Assembly (NCBI GenBank): GCA_024644125.1
Contig: JAHELQ010000213.1
Coordinates: forward strand, 1 to 8,344
DNA: 8,344 nucleotides
Origin: Candidatus Aminicenantota bacterium
GTDB lineage: Bacteria; Acidobacteriota; Aminicenantia; UBA2199
Direction: 5' to 3'
Shown: piece after piece, positions 5,502 to 8,344 of the stretch
Layout of the letters: each line of letters opens with the position of its first letter
Numbering within the stretch: the stretch's first letter is position 1
Notes under the pieces: generated by a model
Told to the model about the DNA's origin: nothing
What the model saw: the letters and a program-made list of their open reading frames with translations, nothing else
Database searches by the model: none
Made by a program: the position numbers and the translations under genes

Positions 5502-5530
5502 TTGCATTAACCCTAAAAATTTTATATAAC
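5502..5530 (+). promoter_or_regulatory. Promoter of the aminotransferase gene
   Basis: TTGCAT at 5502-5507 and TATAAC at 5525-5530 are separated by exactly 17 bases, which places the start of transcription near 5537. The ribosome binding site TTGGAGG (5536-5542) directly follows, giving a very short leader before the ATG at 5547. Confidence 0.5.
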
Positions 5531-5546
5531 GATTCTTGGAGGAATC

Positions 5547-6749
5547 ATGATAGATTACGAACAATTTTTTTCCAGTAGTGCGAAACGAATGAAAGCGTCC
5601 GAAATCAGGGAGCTGTTGAAATTGACCCGTCAGCCCGGCATTATTTCCTTTGCCGGCGGTTTGCCCGCTCCCGATTTGTTTCCGGTGGAGGAAATAAAAG
5701 AGCTCTCGCAGTTGATTCTAGACCGGGAAGGGACGGTTGCCTTACAATATGGCCCTACCGAGGGTGACATGGTTTTGCGGGAAGAACTCCTGAAACTCTC
5801 CCAAAAAGAGGGAGTTGATATTTCGCTCGATCAATTGGTGATCATTACTTCCTCCCAACAGGGATTGGATTTAGTGGGCAAGGTATTTGTCGATCCCGGA
5901 GATATTATTATTACGGGAAATCCGACGTATGTAGGAGGCATCCAGGCGTTCAACTCTTATGGCGCCAAAATGATCGGTATCGAGTTGGATGATGAAGGGA
6001 TGAATATCACATTGTTGGAGGAGGAGCTTGCCAGGCTCGCCGAAGATGGTAAAAAACCTCGGTTTATATATGTCGTTCCCGATTTTCAGAATCCCTCCGG
6101 TCTTACCATGGGGTTGGGAAGGCGGAAACAATTGATCGACGTGGCGGAACGCTATGATCTGATAATTATCGAGGATTCCCCGTACAGGCAATTGCGCTTT
6201 GAAGGGGAACCGGAACCTCCGCTTATCAGTTTGAATCCCGACCGTGTACTGGCCCTCTATACCTTCAGTAAAATTTTGCTTCCGGGTTTCCGCCTTGGCT
6301 GGATGGCCGGACCCAGGCGTTTAATCCAGAAATTGGTCATTGCCAAACAGGCAGTGGATCTGTGCTCTCCTCCCTACAACCAGGCGATTCTTGGCGAGTA
6401 TATCAAACGCGGTCTACTCGAAAAACAGATTACGAAAATTGTCGCCGCTTATCGTGACAAGCGTGATTTTATGCTGGCAAAGCTGGAAGAATATATGCCG
6501 AAAATGGACGGCCTCAAGTGGACACATCCGAAGGGAGGTCTATTTCTCTGGCTAACCCTGCCCAAACATATGGATACTACCGTGATGTTTCCTAAAGCGA
6601 TCGAGAAAAAGGTCGCTTATGTAGTGGGGCGCGCATTTTACCCCAATGACGGCGGACATAATGCGATGAGGATCAATTTCTCTTACGCTTCAAAAGATGA
6701 AATTGATCAGGGTATACAGCGCCTGGCTGAACTTGTAAAAGAAGCCTGA
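5547..6749 (+). CDS. PLP-dependent aminotransferase, LysN/2-aminoadipate aminotransferase type
   Basis: A 400-residue fold-type I (class I/II) aminotransferase, full length. Visible landmarks: FAGGLPAPDLFP (35-46), LQYGPTEG (67-73), SSQQGLDLVGKVF (102-114), PDFQNPSG (178-185) with Asn182, IIEDSPYR (207-214) with Asp210 for the PLP ring nitrogen and Tyr213, TFSKILLPGFRLGW (239-252) with Lys242 as the Schiff-base lysine, and MRINFS (374-379) with Arg375 for the substrate carboxylate. The whole pattern closely follows Thermus LysN as I remember it, a 2-aminoadipate:2-oxoglutarate aminotransferase of the alpha-aminoadipate lysine route. Relatives also act on branched-chain, aromatic and kynurenine substrates, so specificity is open. 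It lacks the GntR-type DNA-binding domain of MocR relatives. No lysine-pathway gene is adjacent. It is cytosolic, with its own promoter and a downstream hairpin. Confidence 0.93.
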   Translation: MIDYEQFFSSSAKRMKASEIRELLKLTRQPGIISFAGGLPAPDLFPVEEIKELSQLILDREGTVALQYGPTEGDMVLREELLKLSQKEGVDISLDQLVIITSSQQGLDLVGKVFVDPGDIIITGNPTYVGGIQAFNSYGAKMIGIELDDEGMNITLLEEELARLAEDGKKPRFIYVVPDFQNPSGLTMGLGRRKQLIDVAERYDLIIIEDSPYRQLRFEGEPEPPLISLNPDRVLALYTFSKILLPGFRLGWMAGPRRLIQKLVIAKQAVDLCSPPYNQAILGEYIKRGLLEKQITKIVAAYRDKRDFMLAKLEEYMPKMDGLKWTHPKGGLFLWLTLPKHMDTTVMFPKAIEKKVAYVVGRAFYPNDGGHNAMRINFSYASKDEIDQGIQRLAELVKEA

Positions 6750-6769
6750 TCGAGGTTTGCTGTAGAAAG

Positions 6770-6803
6770 ACCGGTCAGTGATGGCATGGCCGCGCTGACC
6801 GGT
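6770..6803. terminator. Bidirectional terminator between convergent genes
   Basis: ACCGGTCAG at 6770-6778 is perfectly complementary to CTGACCGGT at 6795-6803, extended by a G-T and a G-C pair to 11 pairs, with a 12-base loop. It sits midway in the 61-base gap between the aminotransferase and the leftward lipoprotein gene. TTTGATATT follows on the plus strand and CTTTCT on the minus strand, so it may serve both genes. Confidence 0.65.
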
Positions 6804-6810
6804 TTGATAT

Positions 6811-7635
6811 TCAACTGGATTCACCGTTCTCTTTTTCTTCTTTCTTTTGTTCGTCCGGTTTCTTTTTTCCCGGAGATTCTTTTGTAAAGTTCAGGATAAT
6901 GGAAGAGGTAACCACCTGGCTTTGCTGGCTGGAGACCTTGAATTTGATTTCGATTCTGGTCCCACGTTTTTCGATTGTCTCGTTATCAACCTCCCACGAA
7001 AGTTCGCCAGTTTCCTGGTTTAATTGTATCCCGGCATTGAGCGGCTCGAGCAATTCGTACGTCATGGCGTTGTCTTCCGATTCAATGTTCTCGCCGATGG
7101 AGGGATCGAAAGCCTCGATTTTGTATTTCAGAGTTCCAGGAATGGTCAATTCTTCAAGGCGCGTTACTTTTATCACAGGGACAGCGCCTTTCGCTTTGAG
7201 TAATTTGCTTTTGGTAAGGCTGGACGTTTTATTCCCCCGCTGGGCGGTAACCCAGCATTGAATCCAATCTCCTCCCTTGAAGTAATCATTGCTGAGGATA
7301 TTTTCCATTAAATCGGGTACCTCTTTGCTGTTGACAAGCCAACGGTAATGTATTGTAGTTTCGGAATCGGATTCTTCCAGTTCCACGACGACTGAGAAGT
7401 CTTTACCCGCGACCGGCGCCTCTGGGAACGTGACGCTCTTTATTTTCGGCGCTTTTACTACTTCCTGGCTTTCTTCCTCATCGAGCTCTTCGTCGGTGTT
7501 CTCTTCGGAGGCGGCAATCGATTGGGAGTGAGTCTCTTTTTGGGGCGGTTCTTGAATATTATCTTTTTTTCCGCCACAGAAATTCAATAAAAATATCAAA
7601 AAAGCTAACATCAACACTCTGGCTGGTGCATTCAT
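6811..7635 (-). CDS. Lipoprotein with two Ig-like domains and a charged tail
   Basis: A 274-residue protein with AAAAGGA seven bases before the ATG. Residues 1-19 are a hydrophobic export signal ending in LNFC, with Cys20 followed by Gly-Gly as the likely lipidation site; Asn-Phe before the Cys is off the usual L-A/S-G/A-C pattern. Residues 23-61 form a polar, strongly acidic linker. A first beta-sandwich region spans about 62-148 (PKIKSVTFPEAP start, HYRWLVN, WIQCWVTA). The second, about 153-251, contains GIQLNQETGELSWE (202-215), the signature-like turn of putative-Ig/cadherin-type domains. The tail 252-274 is rich in Lys and Glu. It lies 21 bases after the PilW-like gene in the same direction, so the two are probably co-transcribed and a role at the cell surface or in pilus function is inferred. 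No enzyme motif is seen. Confidence 0.85.
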   Translation of the reverse strand: MNAPARVLMLAFLIFLLNFCGGKKDNIQEPPQKETHSQSIAASEENTDEELDEEESQEVVKAPKIKSVTFPEAPVAGKDFSVVVELEESDSETTIHYRWLVNSKEVPDLMENILSNDYFKGGDWIQCWVTAQRGNKTSSLTKSKLLKAKGAVPVIKVTRLEELTIPGTLKYKIEAFDPSIGENIESEDNAMTYELLEPLNAGIQLNQETGELSWEVDNETIEKRGTRIEIKFKVSSQQSQVVTSSIILNFTKESPGKKKPDEQKKEEKENGESS

Positions 7636-7656
7636 GTATGTATCCTTTTAAGATGA

Positions 7657-8344
7657 CTAATAAACGATATTATAATTCCTGACCTGCACTTCGTAGGTCA
7701 TATACGAGTAATGGTACCTTGCGACAGGAACCCGGACCGCTGGCTGATCACCCATGCGGGGTTTATCGTAGACCATACCGGTTCCTGAGCTTTTTTCCAC
7801 TTCCTCTTCGGTTCTAAAGAGAGCGTATACGCGCACGGCAGCGATATTCCGGTTGCGGAATTGATCGATAAACGACGTGCAATTGGCGTCGCCCGGGGCG
7901 GAGCATGGATCTGGATATGCGAGGCCGCCGCTGCCGTCGGTTGCCGTAGCTGCCCAGAAATTGGCCGGTGTTTCGCGGGTAATGTATTCGAATTGGATGT
8001 CCAGTATATTGGGTACAAAGGGTACGCCTCTGGAATTCGTTTCCTTTCCATCGGCCAGAACATCGGGTTCGCCTTCTGTGTCGGTAGTAATGGTGAGTGT
8101 GCGGACGCCATCCGATTCGCGGACCAGAAACATATTGAAATATGAGAGGCGGATAACCGGAGCGCCAGCGGAATAGATATATTCAATGCCGGTTTTGTTG
8201 CTGTCGCCGGTATTGTGATCTTCCGTCAGGTCGTCGTAATTGTCTGTGGCGAGCAAACCTGAGTAATACACCGGCGTGGCTCTTATGGTCAATTGATTGG
8301 CTGCTAAAACGGGAGCCTGGACGACTTTGAAAATATAATAGCCT
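7657..8344 (-). CDS. PilW-like type IV pilus minor pilin, C-terminal part (5' end outside window)
   Basis: The frame is open to the window edge, so 228 C-terminal residues are present and the true start lies beyond 8344; a TTG at 8292 is internal. The N-terminal prepilin signal and helix are therefore not visible. What remains is beta-rich, without membrane segments. NILDIQFEYITRE followed by a Cys pair (PDPC...NC, perhaps a disulfide), then RNRNIAAVRVYALFRTEEE, and an ending RYHYSYMTYEVQVRNYNIVY match the layout of PilW-type minor pilins and PulJ-like pseudopilins: a 'leading to internal strand' block, an 'aVRv.l..R' strand and a final 'y.r..y...V.vRN' strand. If right, it helps prime pilus assembly at the inner membrane. 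The assignment rests on pattern memory; another surface protein is possible. It leads an operon into the Ig-like lipoprotein gene. Confidence 0.6.
   Translation of the reverse strand, partial: GYYIFKVVQAPVLAANQLTIRATPVYYSGLLATDNYDDLTEDHNTGDSNKTGIEYIYSAGAPVIRLSYFNMFLVRESDGVRTLTITTDTEGEPDVLADGKETNSRGVPFVPNILDIQFEYITRETPANFWAATATDGSGGLAYPDPCSAPGDANCTSFIDQFRNRNIAAVRVYALFRTEEEVEKSSGTGMVYDKPRMGDQPAVRVPVARYHYSYMTYEVQVRNYNIVY

Noticed and set aside
7698..8186. Minus-strand 162-codon frame inside the PilW-like region, and plus-strand frames at 7861-8176
   Set aside because: Pro/Ser/Arg-rich shadow frames of the 7657-8344 coding frame, which shows the coherent beta-strand pattern.
1..8344. CRISPR array, tRNA, rRNA, insertion sequence or riboswitch
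   Set aside because: No regularly spaced repeats, cloverleaf, transposase-like frame or conserved aptamer core was seen on either strand by eye.

Overview
The window looks like a chromosomal segment of a free-living, Gram-negative (diderm) bacterium. It encodes two probable lipoproteins, a small outer-membrane beta-barrel protein and a probable type IV pilus minor pilin, which together imply an outer membrane. A DUF6677-type membrane protein and Bacteroidota/Acidobacteriota-style GG-leader peptides make an Acidobacteriota-like lineage such as Candidatus Aminicenantes my best guess. That placement is a low-confidence inference. I see no tRNA, rRNA, CRISPR array, insertion sequence or phage gene.

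Layout from left to right. (1) 81-1541 (+) is a large lipoprotein of unknown function, with a candidate promoter in front and a perfect 11-bp hairpin behind. (2) 1669-2526 (+) holds three consecutive small genes for GG-leader peptides that look like precursors of ribosomally made, modified peptides (RiPPs). The third starts with TTG and is easy to miss. All three leaders are exactly 31 residues long and end in Gly-Gly, and the first two share a conserved block just after it. Each gene has its own ribosome binding site and is followed by a hairpin. No modification enzyme, peptidase or exporter is in the window. (3) 2644-3182 (+) is a two-gene membrane-protein unit: a DUF6677-like protein and, overlapping by ATGA, a 59-residue two-helix protein. 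The first gene may be translated from a nearly leaderless mRNA. (4) 3291-3929 (-) is an exported eight-strand-like beta-barrel protein, convergent with the unit before it and divergent from the next gene. (5) 4064-5461 (+) is rmuC. (6) 5547-6749 (+) is a PLP aminotransferase of the LysN/2-aminoadipate aminotransferase type, with its own promoter. (7) 6811-8344 (-) is the end of a leftward operon: the C-terminal part of a PilW-like minor pilin running off the window, then 21 bases later a lipoprotein with two probable Ig-like domains. A hairpin at 6770-6803 separates it from the aminotransferase.

The housekeeping genes (rmuC, aminotransferase) have separate signals and are not obviously linked to their neighbours. 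The most interesting part is the peptide cassette at 1669-2526. It resembles a precursor array whose maturation and export genes lie elsewhere, and its unusually conserved core suggests a defined product or a defined modification.
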